Shown: positions 46,267 through 55,245, numbered from the stretch's first letter. The stretch: 58,089 nt of DNA from Alphaproteobacteria bacterium (GCA_020846275.1 JADLEG010000280.1:1-58089); one strand, 5' to 3'. Notes: generated by a model not told the origin, from the sequence alone. Made by a program: numbers and translations.

Positions 46267-47037
46267 TTAATGCTGCCACATGCCGCCGGTGATGTTGACG
46301 GCCTGTCCGGTCATGTAGGCGGCCTCGTCCGAGGCCAGAAAGGCGACCACCTTCGCGACGTCCGCCGGCGTGCCGGTGCGCTTCATCGGAATGGTCGCAA
46401 CGCGGTCCTTCGCCACCGCCATGCCGACCTTGCGCGACTGCTCCTCGGCGCTGACGCGCATCGGCGTGCCCTCGATCAGTCCCGGGCAGACCGCGTTGAC
46501 CCGCACGCCGCTCGACGCGATCTCCAGCGCCAGGGCCTGCGTCAGCATGATGACGGCGGCCTTGGTGGCGCTGTACATGCCGAAGTAGGGCCGGCCGGCC
46601 TTGCCCAGCCAGGACGACAGGTTGACGACGCTGCCGCGCTTGCGCGCGACCATGCCGGGCACCACGGCTTTGCAGAGGTTGAGCATCCCCTCGGCATTGA
46701 TGCGCATGATCTCGCGCCAGTCCTCGTTGGTGGTGTCGAGCACCGCCGCCAGCCGCACGATGCCGGCATTGTTGACCAGGATGTCGGTCGGGCCCAGGCG
46801 CTGCTCCAGCGCGGCAACGGCGCGCACGACCGCTGCGGGATCGCCGACATTGCCGCTTTCGCACTCGACCCGACGGCCAAGCGCCCTGACGGCCGCCGCG
46901 GTGGCCCCCATGCCGGCCGGGTCGATGTCCAACACGGCGATGCTCGCGCCCTCCTCGGCCAGGCGCAGAGCGATCGCCCGGCCGATGCCGTTGCCGCCGC
47001 CGGTGATCAGCGCGATTCTGCCGTCCAGTCCCCGCAT
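46267..47037 (-). CDS. SDR family oxidoreductase
   Basis: 256 residues. Cofactor motif TGGGNGIGRA (residues about 11-20), NNAGIV, catalytic S (NLSSWLGKAG) and YSATKAA. The C-terminus is MTGQAVNITGGMWQH, the usual end of the family. An Asp after beta-2 (VLDIDPA) implies NAD preference. The upstream extension to an ATG at 47127 is low-complexity and was rejected. It lies alone between the unknown gene and the divergent EamA gene. Substrate unknown. Confidence 0.9.
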   Translation of the reverse strand: MRGLDGRIALITGGGNGIGRAIALRLAEEGASIAVLDIDPAGMGATAAAVRALGRRVECESGNVGDPAAVVRAVAALEQRLGPTDILVNNAGIVRLAAVLDTTNEDWREIMRINAEGMLNLCKAVVPGMVARKRGSVVNLSSWLGKAGRPYFGMYSATKAAVIMLTQALALEIASSGVRVNAVCPGLIEGTPMRVSAEEQSRKVGMAVAKDRVATIPMKRTGTPADVAKVVAFLASDEAAYMTGQAVNITGGMWQH

Positions 47038-47201
47038 TGTCCCTGGCTCCTCCCCAGCTCGCATCGGCGGCGACCATAGCATGACGGGCGCGGGCGTCCG
47101 TAGCGCACGCCGGCGCATCATGCCCATGCGGCAGGCTCAAGGCTCTTCGGCCAAGAAAACGACGTCCGCCTGCGCGCGGCGCGGTATGCTCGCCGTCTGG
47201 T

Positions 47202-48122
47202 ATGACGACCCCCGACCAAGCGAGCCGTTCGACCGCCACGGCGGGCCTGCCGGCGCCGATCCGCGCCGCGCTGTGGTACGTCGGCGCCTTGTCGCTGTGG
47301 GGCGCCAGCGCCGGCATGGTGCGCTATGCCACGCTCGAGCTGCCGGCGATCGAGCTGGGATTCCTTCGCGCGCTGTTCGGCGCCGTGCTGATGGTGCCCT
47401 GGCTGATCCGCGGCCGCATCTTCCCGCTGCCGCGCCGGCATTTCGGCACCTACCTCTTGCGCGGCGTGGTCGAGGTGATCGCGATCGCCACCTGGTTCCT
47501 GTCGCTGGCGGTGCTGCAGGCGGCCGACGTCGTGGCGCTCGGCTTCACCATGCCGCTGTTCGCGACGCTTCTCGCTGCTTTGTTCCTCGGCGAACGCCTT
47601 CGCCTGCGCCGCGCCGCCGCCATCCTGGTCGGGTTGCTGGGCGCGCTGCTGGTGATGAAACCGGGCGGCGGGGACGCGGGCTGGTGGGCGGTGGTGCCGG
47701 TGGTCGGCGCCGTCGCGGTGGCGGGTTCGCGCATCACCGGGCGCGTGCTGGCGCGGCAGGGCGAGCCGATGGTGACGGTGATCGCCTCGCTCGGCTTCAT
47801 CACCGCGCCGCTCCTGCTGGTGCCTGCGCTCTTCGTGTGGCAGTGGCCGAGCCTGTCGGTTCTGCTGATGGCGCTTGCCATCACGGTGGTGTCGTTGGCC
47901 GGCCATGTGCTGATGATCTGGGCGCTGAGGCTGGGCGAGGCCTCGGCCCTGGTGCCCTACGAGTTCACCCAGCTGCTGGCGACGGTCGCGTTCGGCGTGA
48001 TCATGATGGGCGAGTGGCCGGACCACTGGACCTGGATCGGCAGCGCGGTGATCCTGTGCGCCGGCATTTACATCGTGCGGCGCGAGGCTGCGCTGGCCAA
48101 GGCCGGCGCGGTACAGCGGTAG
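47202..48122 (+). CDS. DMT superfamily (EamA-type) transporter
   Basis: 306 residues with ten hydrophobic helices arranged as two EamA repeats (LWGASAGMVRYATLELPAIE, LRALFGAVLMVP ... MGEWPDHWTWIGSAVILCAG). Exporters of this family move amino acids, nucleotides or drugs across the inner membrane. It is convergent with the ABC exporter gene 3 bp away. The first ~20 residues are hydrophilic. The substrate is unknown. Confidence 0.88.
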   Translation: MTTPDQASRSTATAGLPAPIRAALWYVGALSLWGASAGMVRYATLELPAIELGFLRALFGAVLMVPWLIRGRIFPLPRRHFGTYLLRGVVEVIAIATWFLSLAVLQAADVVALGFTMPLFATLLAALFLGERLRLRRAAAILVGLLGALLVMKPGGGDAGWWAVVPVVGAVAVAGSRITGRVLARQGEPMVTVIASLGFITAPLLLVPALFVWQWPSLSVLLMALAITVVSLAGHVLMIWALRLGEASALVPYEFTQLLATVAFGVIMMGEWPDHWTWIGSAVILCAGIYIVRREAALAKAGAVQR

Positions 48123-48125
48123 AAG

Positions 48126-51100
48126 CTACTCCGCCGCCCGCGCCGCCTGCGCCTGGTGCTCCACCAGCCGCGCATAGAGCCCGCGCCGCGCCAGCAGCTC
48201 GACATGCGTGCCGATCTCGCGCACCGCACCGTTGTCGATCACGACGATCGCCTGCGCATCGCGCACGGTGGACAGTCGATGGGCGATCACCACGGTCGTG
48301 CGGTCGCGCTTCAGCTCGTCCAGCGCGGCGCGCACGGCGCGCTCGCTGACCGCGTCGAGATGCGAGGTGGCCTCGTCGAGCACCAGGATCGGCGCGTCCT
48401 TCAGCAGGGCGCGGGCGATCGCCACGCGTTGGCGCTGGCCGCCCGACAACTGCATGCCGCGCTCGCCGACGCGCGTCTTCAGCCCCTCGGGCAGCGACGC
48501 GACGAAGGGCGCCAGCGAGGCCCGTTCGACCGCGCGCGCGAGCTCGGCGTCGCTGGCGTCCGGGCGGCCGATGCGGATGTTGCCCGCGAGGTCACCGTTG
48601 AACAGATAGGTGTCCTGGGCCACCAGCGCGATCTGCCCGCGCAGCGCATCCAGCTTCAACCGGCGCAGGTCGACGCCATTGAGGCTGATCGTGCCGTGCC
48701 GGGGATCGAAGAACCGCAGCAGGAGCTGCGCGATCGTCGTCTTGCCTGCGCCCGAGGGCCCGACCAGCGCGACGGTCGCGCCGGTCGACACGGGGAAGGA
48801 TACGTCGGTCAGTACCTGGCGGGCCGTGCCGGGATAGGCGAAGGCCACCTTGTCGAGCAGGAGCGCCGGGACGCCGGGCCGCGTCGGCGCGTCGGCGCCC
48901 GGCCCGTCCGAAACGACCGGCTGCTCGCCATGTACCGATGCAAGCCGCTGCGTGGCGCCCAGCGTATCGGCGAGCTGGCGGCCGACCTGGGCGATCTCCG
49001 AGACCGGCAGGAACGCCGCCATCGCCAGCAGCGCCGCCAGCGGCAGCGCGGGCGCAGCCATCGCCCCACCGGCCGCGAGCGCCGCGCCGGTCAGGATCAC
49101 GGCAAGCCCCCCCAGCCCGGTGAGCGCGTCGAGCGTCGCCGCCTGGCGCGCCATGTCGCCCATGAAGGCGAGCCGCGCCTTGCCCACGGCGAGCGAGCGG
49201 GCCTCGAGCTTGGCGCGCATCGCCGCCTCGGCCTGGAACTGCGCGATTTCCGCCAGGCCCTGCACCGAGTCCACCGCATGGGCGTTGAGTCCGCCGAGTG
49301 CGACGCGGCTCTCGGTGCCCAGCGTATCGATCCGCCGACGGGCAAGGAACGGTCCGAAGCCGGCGAGGGTCAGGAACGGCAGCAGGGCGACGGCAAGCCA
49401 CGGGTGGATGGCGGTCAGGGTCGCCAGCACCGCGGCGGGCACCAGCACGGCGATGACGGCGGGGGCCAGGGTATGGGCGAAGAAGTATTCGACCATCTCG
49501 ACGTCGTGGGTCGCCATCGCCACCAGGTCCCCGCTGCGCCGGCGCAGCAGGTAGGCGGGCGCGAGCTCGTCGAGTTTCTTGAACAATGCGATGCGCATCT
49601 CCGCCAGCAGGCGGAAAGCGACGTCATGGGCGAGGTAGGACTCGCCCCAGTGCAGCACGCCGGCAAGCGGCGCGACGATTCCCAGGGCGATCAGCAAGGG
49701 GCCGATGGCATCGCCATGCCCGACCGCGCGCACCGCGAGCGCACCCAGCACGCCGACACCGATGAAGGCCGCGACCCGCGCGATGCCGAGCAGCAGGATC
49801 ACCGACAAGACGACACGCCACGGGCTTACCAAGCGCAGCAGCGCCGCGATGACGGCAATCCAGCCCATGCTGCGGCCGCGCAGGACCTCGTCGGAGGCTG
49901 CGGCCGTCGGGCCGTCCGTCGCGCCGCCCGCGTCGATCGCATCGCGGTCGGTCTGCGAGCGCGCATCGATCGCGTCGGCGTTGGGGTCGGCGGGCGCGAC
50001 CTGCTGCTCGCGCATCAGCTGGTAGTAGGCGCCGCGCGCCTGCATCAGCTCGCCATGGGTGCCGCTTTCCGCCACTCGGCCGTCGGCGACGGCCAGGATG
50101 CGGTCGCAGCCGATCACGCTGGACAGGCGGTGGGCGAAGATCAGGGTCGTGCGGCCGCGCATCAGCCGCTCCAGCGCCTGCTGGATGACCGCCTCGTTTT
50201 CCGCGTCGACCGAGGACAGCGCCTCGTCCAGCACCAGGATCGGCGCATCGCGCAGGAGCGCGCGCGCGATCGCGATGCGCTGGCGCTGGCCGCCCGACAG
50301 GCGCGACCCGCGCTCGCCGATCACGGTCCGGTAGCCCTGCGGCAGGCGCTGGATGAAGTCGTGCGCGTTGGCGTTGCGCGCGGCCTCTTCCATCTCCTCT
50401 TGCGTCGCCGCCGGCTTCGCCAGGCGCAGGTTCTCCTCGACCGTGCCGTGGAACAGCATCGTGTCCTGGCCGACGACGGCGATATGGCGGCGGATCTCGG
50501 CCAGCGGCAATTCCCGTAGATCCACGCCGCCCAGGCGCACCACGCCGGCTTGCGGATCATGGAAGCGCAGCAGCAGGCGCAGAACGGTGGACTTGCCGCT
50601 GCCGCTGGGGCCGACGATGCCGATGCGCTCGCCCTTCGCGACGCTGAAGCTCATGCCGCGATACGCCACGCCGCGGCCGCCCGGGTACGCGAAATCGACA
50701 TTCTCGAACGCCACCGTCGGCGCCAGGCCGCGCGGCGCGGGGGCGGCGCGCGGCATGTCCTCGATCGCCGGCTTTTCCCCCAGCAGGGCCATGATGGCCT
50801 CGGCACTCGACGAGCCCAGCATGCCGGCGTGCAGCAGCTCGCGCAGCTCGCGCAAGGGGCGGAACACCTCGATGCCCAGCATCAGCACGACGACCAGCGT
50901 CGCGAAGGGCATCAGCCCTTCGCCGACGCGCCAGGCGCCCAAGGCCAGGGCGCCGGCGACGCCGACGGCAATGCCGAAATCCGTGACCAGCCGCGTCAAC
51001 GTGCTGGCGGCGAGCACGCCCATGGTCGTGCGATGGACGGTCCAGGCCCGCTCGGCGAGCATCTTCGCGCGGTCCGCGCTTTGCCCGAACGCCTTCAGTG

Positions 51101-51719
51101 TTGCCAGGCCCTGGATCGAGTCCAGCAGGTCGGCGGCGAAGGTCTTGTACGCCTTGGACCGAGCCAGCGCGCTGGCGCGGTTCATGCCGTGGACGAAGGC
51201 CGGCCCGACCAGCGTGAACAGCGCCGCCAGCAGCATCACGACCGCGACGGGTAGATCGAGGAAGGCAAGGAAGGCGAAGATCACCGCCGGCGTCAACGCC
51301 GCGACGACGAGCTGCGGCAAGTACTGGCCGAAATAGGTCTGCAGGTGCTCCACGCCCTCGGACAACGTCACCACCACGTCGCCCGAACGCGACGCGCCCA
51401 GCCGGGCCGGGCCCAGGCGCATCAGATGGTCGTGCACTTCCAGCCGCAGCCGGGTCTGCACGATGCCGGCCGTGCGATGGGCGAAGACCGCGCGCTGGCG
51501 GTCGATCGCCGCGCGCAGCACGATGGCCGCCAGCGCCCCGCCGGCGAGCGAGGCCAGCGTGCCGGCCGGCTTGCCGGCGATCGCGGCGGCGATCAGCCAG
51601 CCCAGCAGTGCCAGGCGCGCGATGCCGGCGATGGCGCTCAAGAGGCCGATCGCGGCGGCGGCGGCGATACGGTGGCGTACACCCTGGGTGAAGCGCCACA
51701 GGCGTCGGTCGAGATACAA
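48126..51719 (-). CDS. Double ABC exporter with two TMD-NBD modules fused
   Basis: 1197 residues, start TTG at 51719, the only start after an in-frame stop. Module 1 (about 1-580): six helices then a cassette with Walker A GPSGSGKST (about 370), signature LSGGQRQR and DEALSSVD. A linker of about 50 residues (APADPNADAIDARSQTDRDA) follows. Module 2 (about 630-1197) has six helices and Walker A GPSGAGKTT (about 985), LSGGQRQR, DEATSHLD. Most bacterial exporters of this type are homo- or heterodimers of separate genes; CydDC is the nearest two-gene relative. Module 1's Walker B-Glu is retained, so both sites may hydrolyse ATP. Cargo unknown. Confidence 0.92.
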   Translation of the reverse strand: MYLDRRLWRFTQGVRHRIAAAAAIGLLSAIAGIARLALLGWLIAAAIAGKPAGTLASLAGGALAAIVLRAAIDRQRAVFAHRTAGIVQTRLRLEVHDHLMRLGPARLGASRSGDVVVTLSEGVEHLQTYFGQYLPQLVVAALTPAVIFAFLAFLDLPVAVVMLLAALFTLVGPAFVHGMNRASALARSKAYKTFAADLLDSIQGLATLKAFGQSADRAKMLAERAWTVHRTTMGVLAASTLTRLVTDFGIAVGVAGALALGAWRVGEGLMPFATLVVVLMLGIEVFRPLRELRELLHAGMLGSSSAEAIMALLGEKPAIEDMPRAAPAPRGLAPTVAFENVDFAYPGGRGVAYRGMSFSVAKGERIGIVGPSGSGKSTVLRLLLRFHDPQAGVVRLGGVDLRELPLAEIRRHIAVVGQDTMLFHGTVEENLRLAKPAATQEEMEEAARNANAHDFIQRLPQGYRTVIGERGSRLSGGQRQRIAIARALLRDAPILVLDEALSSVDAENEAVIQQALERLMRGRTTLIFAHRLSSVIGCDRILAVADGRVAESGTHGELMQARGAYYQLMREQQVAPADPNADAIDARSQTDRDAIDAGGATDGPTAAASDEVLRGRSMGWIAVIAALLRLVSPWRVVLSVILLLGIARVAAFIGVGVLGALAVRAVGHGDAIGPLLIALGIVAPLAGVLHWGESYLAHDVAFRLLAEMRIALFKKLDELAPAYLLRRRSGDLVAMATHDVEMVEYFFAHTLAPAVIAVLVPAAVLATLTAIHPWLAVALLPFLTLAGFGPFLARRRIDTLGTESRVALGGLNAHAVDSVQGLAEIAQFQAEAAMRAKLEARSLAVGKARLAFMGDMARQAATLDALTGLGGLAVILTGAALAAGGAMAAPALPLAALLAMAAFLPVSEIAQVGRQLADTLGATQRLASVHGEQPVVSDGPGADAPTRPGVPALLLDKVAFAYPGTARQVLTDVSFPVSTGATVALVGPSGAGKTTIAQLLLRFFDPRHGTISLNGVDLRRLKLDALRGQIALVAQDTYLFNGDLAGNIRIGRPDASDAELARAVERASLAPFVASLPEGLKTRVGERGMQLSGGQRQRVAIARALLKDAPILVLDEATSHLDAVSERAVRAALDELKRDRTTVVIAHRLSTVRDAQAIVVIDNGAVREIGTHVELLARRGLYARLVEHQAQAARAAE

Positions 51720-51746
51720 GCCCGGTTGTCCTATGCCAAGGTCGGA

Positions 51747-52174
51747 TCAGCAGACCGTTTCCGGCCGTTCCACGGGCTGGCACTCGAGCTTGACCGCGAT
51801 TTTCTCATTGTCGCTGCGAATCGCCACGAACTCCACGGGTTCGCGGGCGTCGGGGTTGCGTTCCTGGTGCGGCGCGAAGGACGGGAAGAAGGCGAAGTCG
51901 CCCGGGCCGATCTCCGCCGCGAATTCCAGCCGATCGCCCCAGCGGATCTCGCTGCGGCCCTGACCACATAGATCATGACCTCGTGACGGCCGTGATGATG
52001 CGCGCCGGTCGCGACCAGCGGCGGCAAGGTCACGGAACCGACCCAGGTCTTCTGGCCGCCCGTGCCGGCGAAGTCGACCACCGTCGCGCGCCCGCCGCCT
52101 GTGTCCCTGGCCGCTTCCAGCGCATCGGCCCGCACGATCCGCACGCCTTGGGTCCGCCAGTCCTTCGCTTCCAT
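51747..52174 (-). pseudogene. Cupin-domain protein with a single-base frameshift
   Basis: From the ATG at 52174 the frame reads MEAKDWRTQGVRIVRADALE ... GAHHHGRHEVMIYVV and then departs. In the -1 frame the sequence continues as GRSEIRWGDRLEFAAEIGPG, DFAFFPSFAPHQERNPDARE, PVEFVAIRSDNEKIAVKLEC to a stop at 51747. Both parts are clearly one cupin (HHH...H metal site and the second cupin strand FFPSFAPHQ). One base missing in a G/C run around 51955-51963 (an AGGGCC that would be AGGGGCC) restores 142 residues. It is either a true frameshift or a sequencing error. Confidence 0.82.
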
Positions 52175-52210
52175 GGCCGTCGATCCTGCCGTCATGTCCT
52201 TGAGCCGGGC

Positions 52211-52690
52211 CTATTCCGCGCCAAGCTCGGCCAGCCGGCCGACCAGGCAGGTCGTGACCAGGCGCCGCCAGCCGTCCGTCATGGCGGTCAACGCGAAGCT
52301 GCCGCCGGGGAAGCCCTCATGCTGCAGCCGCAGCCGCGTGCCGGTTTCGGTCGGCGTCAGGGTCCAGGTCACCACCGTATCCATATAGTGTCCATAGCCG
52401 CTCAGGTCGTGCGATCCGCCGCGCCAGGAATAGCGCAGGCGGCGCCGCGGTTCGACCTCCAGCACCTCGGCATGCACGGTGCCGTCCCAGCCCTCGGTCG
52501 GCTTGGCCTTGAAGGTGAAGCGATGGCCGACTTCGGCGCGAATGTCGTTCGGCATCAGCCAAGCCGCAAGCACCTTGGGCTCGGTCAGCGCGCGCCACAC
52601 CTTGGCCGGCGAATGCGCCAGCTCGCATTCGATCACGATCGCTTCGCGCGTCGTCCCGGCGGCTTCGGCGGAAACACTCATCGCACTCAT
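52211..52690 (-). CDS. SRPBCC / AHSA1 domain protein
   Basis: 159 residues. The START-like fold is evident from HSPAKVWRALTEPKVLAAWL, GHRFTFKAKP, GTVHAEVLEVEPRRRLRYSW, TVVTWTLTPTETGTRLRLQH and GGSFALTAMTDGWR. AHSA1-type proteins bind hydrophobic ligands. Next to ArsR repressors they are widespread, and the pair is taken to be a ligand-sensing or detoxification unit. It overlaps the arsR gene by 4 bp and is downstream in the same operon. Confidence 0.92.
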   Translation of the reverse strand: MSAMSVSAEAAGTTREAIVIECELAHSPAKVWRALTEPKVLAAWLMPNDIRAEVGHRFTFKAKPTEGWDGTVHAEVLEVEPRRRLRYSWRGGSHDLSGYGHYMDTVVTWTLTPTETGTRLRLQHEGFPGGSFALTAMTDGWRRLVTTCLVGRLAELGAE

Positions 52691-53007
52691 TCGTCCATTT
52701 CCCGCAGCAAGGACTTGAGCTTGCGCAGCCGGCCGCGCCAGAACGCCTGGTAGCGGTCGATCCAGTCCACAAGCGGCGCCAGCCCGGCCGGATCGGCGCG
52801 GTAGAAGGCGTTGCGTCCCGCGTGCCGTGCCGATACCAGCCCGGCGCGCCGCAGCGCGGCCAGGTGCTGCGAGATCGCGGGCTGAGTCACGTCGAAATCG
52901 GCGGTCAGCTCGCTGACGCTCGCCTCGCCGCGCGTGAGACGCTCGAACACCGCGCGGCGAGTCGGATCGGCCAACGCCCGAAAAACCGCCGCCTGCTGCT
53001 GCATCAT
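52687..53007 (-). CDS. ArsR family transcriptional repressor
   Basis: 106 residues, winged helix-turn-helix with VSELTADFDVTQPAISQHLA as helix-turn-helix and HAGRNAFYRADP as the wing. The usual metal-binding CxC of ArsR/SmtB sensors is absent, typical of the ArsR proteins paired with AHSA1 genes. It starts at 53007, and an ATG at 53004 is equally possible. A palindromic operator lies in its own promoter. Confidence 0.93.
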   Translation of the reverse strand: MMQQQAAVFRALADPTRRAVFERLTRGEASVSELTADFDVTQPAISQHLAALRRAGLVSARHAGRNAFYRADPAGLAPLVDWIDRYQAFWRGRLRKLKSLLREMDE

Positions 53008-53027
53008 GCCCGACCTCGCATGGGCTT

Positions 53028-53057
53028 ATAATAAGTAGATACTTATGAATTGGTCAA
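53028..53057 (-). promoter_or_regulatory. Promoter and ArsR operator upstream of the arsR-AHSA1 operon
   Basis: On the minus strand TTGACC (53052-53057), 18 bp spacer and TATTAT (53028-53033) form a good sigma-70 promoter. The perfect palindrome ATAAGTA-GA-TACTTAT (53031-53046) lies in the spacer and overlaps the -10, as expected for autorepression. It is an AT island in a GC-rich window, which adds to the case. Confidence 0.75.
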
Positions 53058-53072
53058 GCCCGCTCATCGATC

Positions 53073-53201
53073 ATGATCGAATCCTGGGCGCTGAAGACGC
53101 TCGCGCAGCGCGGCGACGTGTTCCACGTGATGAGCCGCGGCAAGATTGTGCTTAGCCAGACCGCCGCCGATGCCAAGGACGACGAGATAAGGCGTTGCTG
53201 A
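53073..53201 (+). CDS. Possible 42-residue protein or gene remnant
   Basis: ATG at 53073, TGA ending at 53201. The peptide starts MIESWALKTLAQRGDVFHVM and continues SRGKIVLSQTAADAKDDEIR before ending RC. It is coding-like in composition and divergent from arsR, sharing its promoter region. I know no family for it, and no strong ribosome site is seen. It may be a small protein or what is left of a longer gene. The upstream operator (53031-53046) may also control it. Confidence 0.3.
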   Translation: MIESWALKTLAQRGDVFHVMSRGKIVLSQTAADAKDDEIRRC

Positions 53202-53311
53202 CGGTCTAGTTCGACGTATCGATATCCGATTGCCAATTGCGCGGATTCTCGCGCTCGTTGCTCGACAGTCGCGGCTCGCCTGCCGCATGATCCTCGAAAG
53301 AGGTGGACGCG

Positions 53312-54181
53312 ATGGGCGACGGACTTCCGATCATCGACTTCAGCAGCCGACCGCCGACGCCGGGCTTCGCGGTCACCGGGGCGCATCTCGACAACTATCG
53401 CCGCGTTTACGCCGCCAGCGAGCGCGCGGCGGGCGACGAGCGGCAGGCCACGCAGTCGGTGGAGTCCTACCTGGCGATGTACCAGGCGCTGAACGCGCGC
53501 CATATCGTCATCAAGGCGCGCGACGTCGAGACCACCTTCGGGTTCCGCGTGCGCAACGAGGACGCGGCCGAGTTCTGCCGCCAGCATCCCAAGTTCATCG
53601 GCTTCGCCGGCGTAGACCCTCATAAGGGCATGACCGCGTTGCGCGAGCTGGAACACGCGGTGAAGGAGCTCGGCCTGCGCGGCCTGAATTTGCAGTGCTT
53701 CGAGCACAAGCTCAGGATCAACGATCCGAAGATGTACCCGCTATACGCGAAGTGCATCGAGCTGGACATACCGGTCAACATCCATTGCAGCGTCAACTTC
53801 TCGGCCGACACCTCGATGGACTACGGCAAGCCGGCCTTCCTCGACGAGGTGATGGTGCATTTTCCGGAGTTGCGGGTCTGCGCCGCGCCGCCCGGCTGGC
53901 CGTGGGTGCACGAGCTTGTCGCGGTGGCGTGGCGGCATCCCAACGTCTGGATCAGCCTGGCGCCGGTCCGACCGAAATACCTGGCGGTGGCGAACTCGGG
54001 CTACGAGGGGCTGCTGACCTACGGCGACACGGTGCTGCAGGACCGCATCATCTTCGGCACGTCCTACCCGCTGCTGCCGGTGGAACGCAGCATCGCCGAG
54101 ATCGAGGCGCTGCCGATCAAGGACGCCTCGAAGCGCAAGTGGCTCCACGACAATGCCGCGCGCTTCCTGCGCGTGGAATGA
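53312..54181 (+). CDS. Amidohydrolase-superfamily protein with substituted metal ligands
   Basis: 289 residues from the ATG at 53312 (AGAGG 9 bp upstream). A GTG at 53303 is in frame. The overall pattern is amidohydrolase_2: FIGFAGVDPHKG, LGLRGLNLQCFEHKLRINDP, PVNIHCSVNFS (H158), PGWPWVHELVAVAWRHPNVW, IIFGTSYPLLP. The N-terminal HxH is replaced by DFSSRPP, the GH of the third ligand by APPG (192-195), and the final Asp by Ser (GTSYPLL, S251). Only His158 clearly survives. It may be a metal-independent or non-catalytic member. First gene of the 53.3-58.1 kb cluster. Confidence 0.8.
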   Translation: MGDGLPIIDFSSRPPTPGFAVTGAHLDNYRRVYAASERAAGDERQATQSVESYLAMYQALNARHIVIKARDVETTFGFRVRNEDAAEFCRQHPKFIGFAGVDPHKGMTALRELEHAVKELGLRGLNLQCFEHKLRINDPKMYPLYAKCIELDIPVNIHCSVNFSADTSMDYGKPAFLDEVMVHFPELRVCAAPPGWPWVHELVAVAWRHPNVWISLAPVRPKYLAVANSGYEGLLTYGDTVLQDRIIFGTSYPLLPVERSIAEIEALPIKDASKRKWLHDNAARFLRVE

Positions 54182-54201
54182 AGCGAGAAGGGAGGAAGCC
54201 C

Positions 54202-55245
54202 ATGCTGCACGCTCGATTCCTGGCCGCCGCCATGCTGGCGCTGGCCGCTACTGCCGCCATGGCCCAGACCGAGCCGCCCAAGCCGGCGCAGATCGTCATA
54301 AACGACTCCGGCGGCGCCATGCAGAACGCGATGCGGAAGGCGTTCTATGACGAGTTCGAGAAGCGCTACGGGATCAAGGTGGTCGCCACCAGCCCGGTCG
54401 ACCTGGGCAAGCTGCAGGCGATGGTCAAGAGCGGCAACGTCGAATGGGCGGTGACCGAGATCGGCGGCCAGGACGCGATCTTGGCCGAGGAGTCCGGCCT
54501 GCTCGAGCCGCTCGACCTCAAAGTCATCGACCTGTCGCGCTATCCCGAGCACCTGCGCACGCGCAAGTTCGTGTTCCCCAAGGGCGTCTACTCGACCGTC
54601 ATGGGCTATCGCACCGACGTCTTCAAGGAGGGCCAACGGCCGCAGAGCTGGGCCGATTTCTGGAACGTGCAGAAATTCCCCGGGCCGCGCACATTGCAGA
54701 ACGCGCCGGTCGACAACCTGGAATTCGCGCTGATCGCCGACGGCGTGCCGAAGGACAAGCTCTACCCGCTCGACCTCGACCGTGCCTTCAAGAAACTCGA
54801 CCAGATCAAGAAGCACGTCACGGTGTGGTGGACCACCGGCGCGCAATCCGCCCAGGTGCTGATCGACAAGGAGGCGGTGCTGGGCACGGCCTGGAACGGT
54901 CGCTACTACGTGTTGATCGAGCAGAAGGCCCCGATCGCGATCGAATGGAACCAGGGCGCGCTGAAGGAATCGTCCTTCGGCATCCCGAAGGGCAGCAAGG
55001 ACGCATACTGGGGTCAGCGGTTCCTTGGAGTGGTTGCCGAGGCGAAGCCCCAGGGTGTCTACGCCAACATCATCGGCTATCCCGGCCTGAACCTGGACGC
55101 GACCAAGTACACGGACGAGAAGCTGATCCCCTTCCTGCCGACCAGCCCGGAGAACTTCCCCAAGCAGTTCTGGACCGACCTTGCCTGGTGGAAGACCAAT
55201 GGCCCGGCGGTGCAGGAGCGGTGGGCGCGCTGGATGCTGCAATAG
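54202..55245 (+). CDS. Periplasmic solute-binding protein of an ABC transporter (PotD/spermidine-putrescine type)
   Basis: 347 residues; ATG at 54202 with a strong GGGAGG site. Signal peptide about 1-21, ending AMA before Q. The mature sequence has GGAMQNAMRKAFYDEFEKRY, VWWTTGAQSAQVLIDKEAVL and PNLV-like YVLIEQKAPIAIEWNQGAL, which place it with PotD/AfuA-like binding proteins of the SBP_bac family. The gene lies 20 bp downstream of the amidohydrolase gene, but no permease or ATPase genes follow, so it is an orphan binding protein or works with a transporter elsewhere. Confidence 0.9.
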   Translation: MLHARFLAAAMLALAATAAMAQTEPPKPAQIVINDSGGAMQNAMRKAFYDEFEKRYGIKVVATSPVDLGKLQAMVKSGNVEWAVTEIGGQDAILAEESGLLEPLDLKVIDLSRYPEHLRTRKFVFPKGVYSTVMGYRTDVFKEGQRPQSWADFWNVQKFPGPRTLQNAPVDNLEFALIADGVPKDKLYPLDLDRAFKKLDQIKKHVTVWWTTGAQSAQVLIDKEAVLGTAWNGRYYVLIEQKAPIAIEWNQGALKESSFGIPKGSKDAYWGQRFLGVVAEAKPQGVYANIIGYPGLNLDATKYTDEKLIPFLPTSPENFPKQFWTDLAWWKTNGPAVQERWARWMLQ

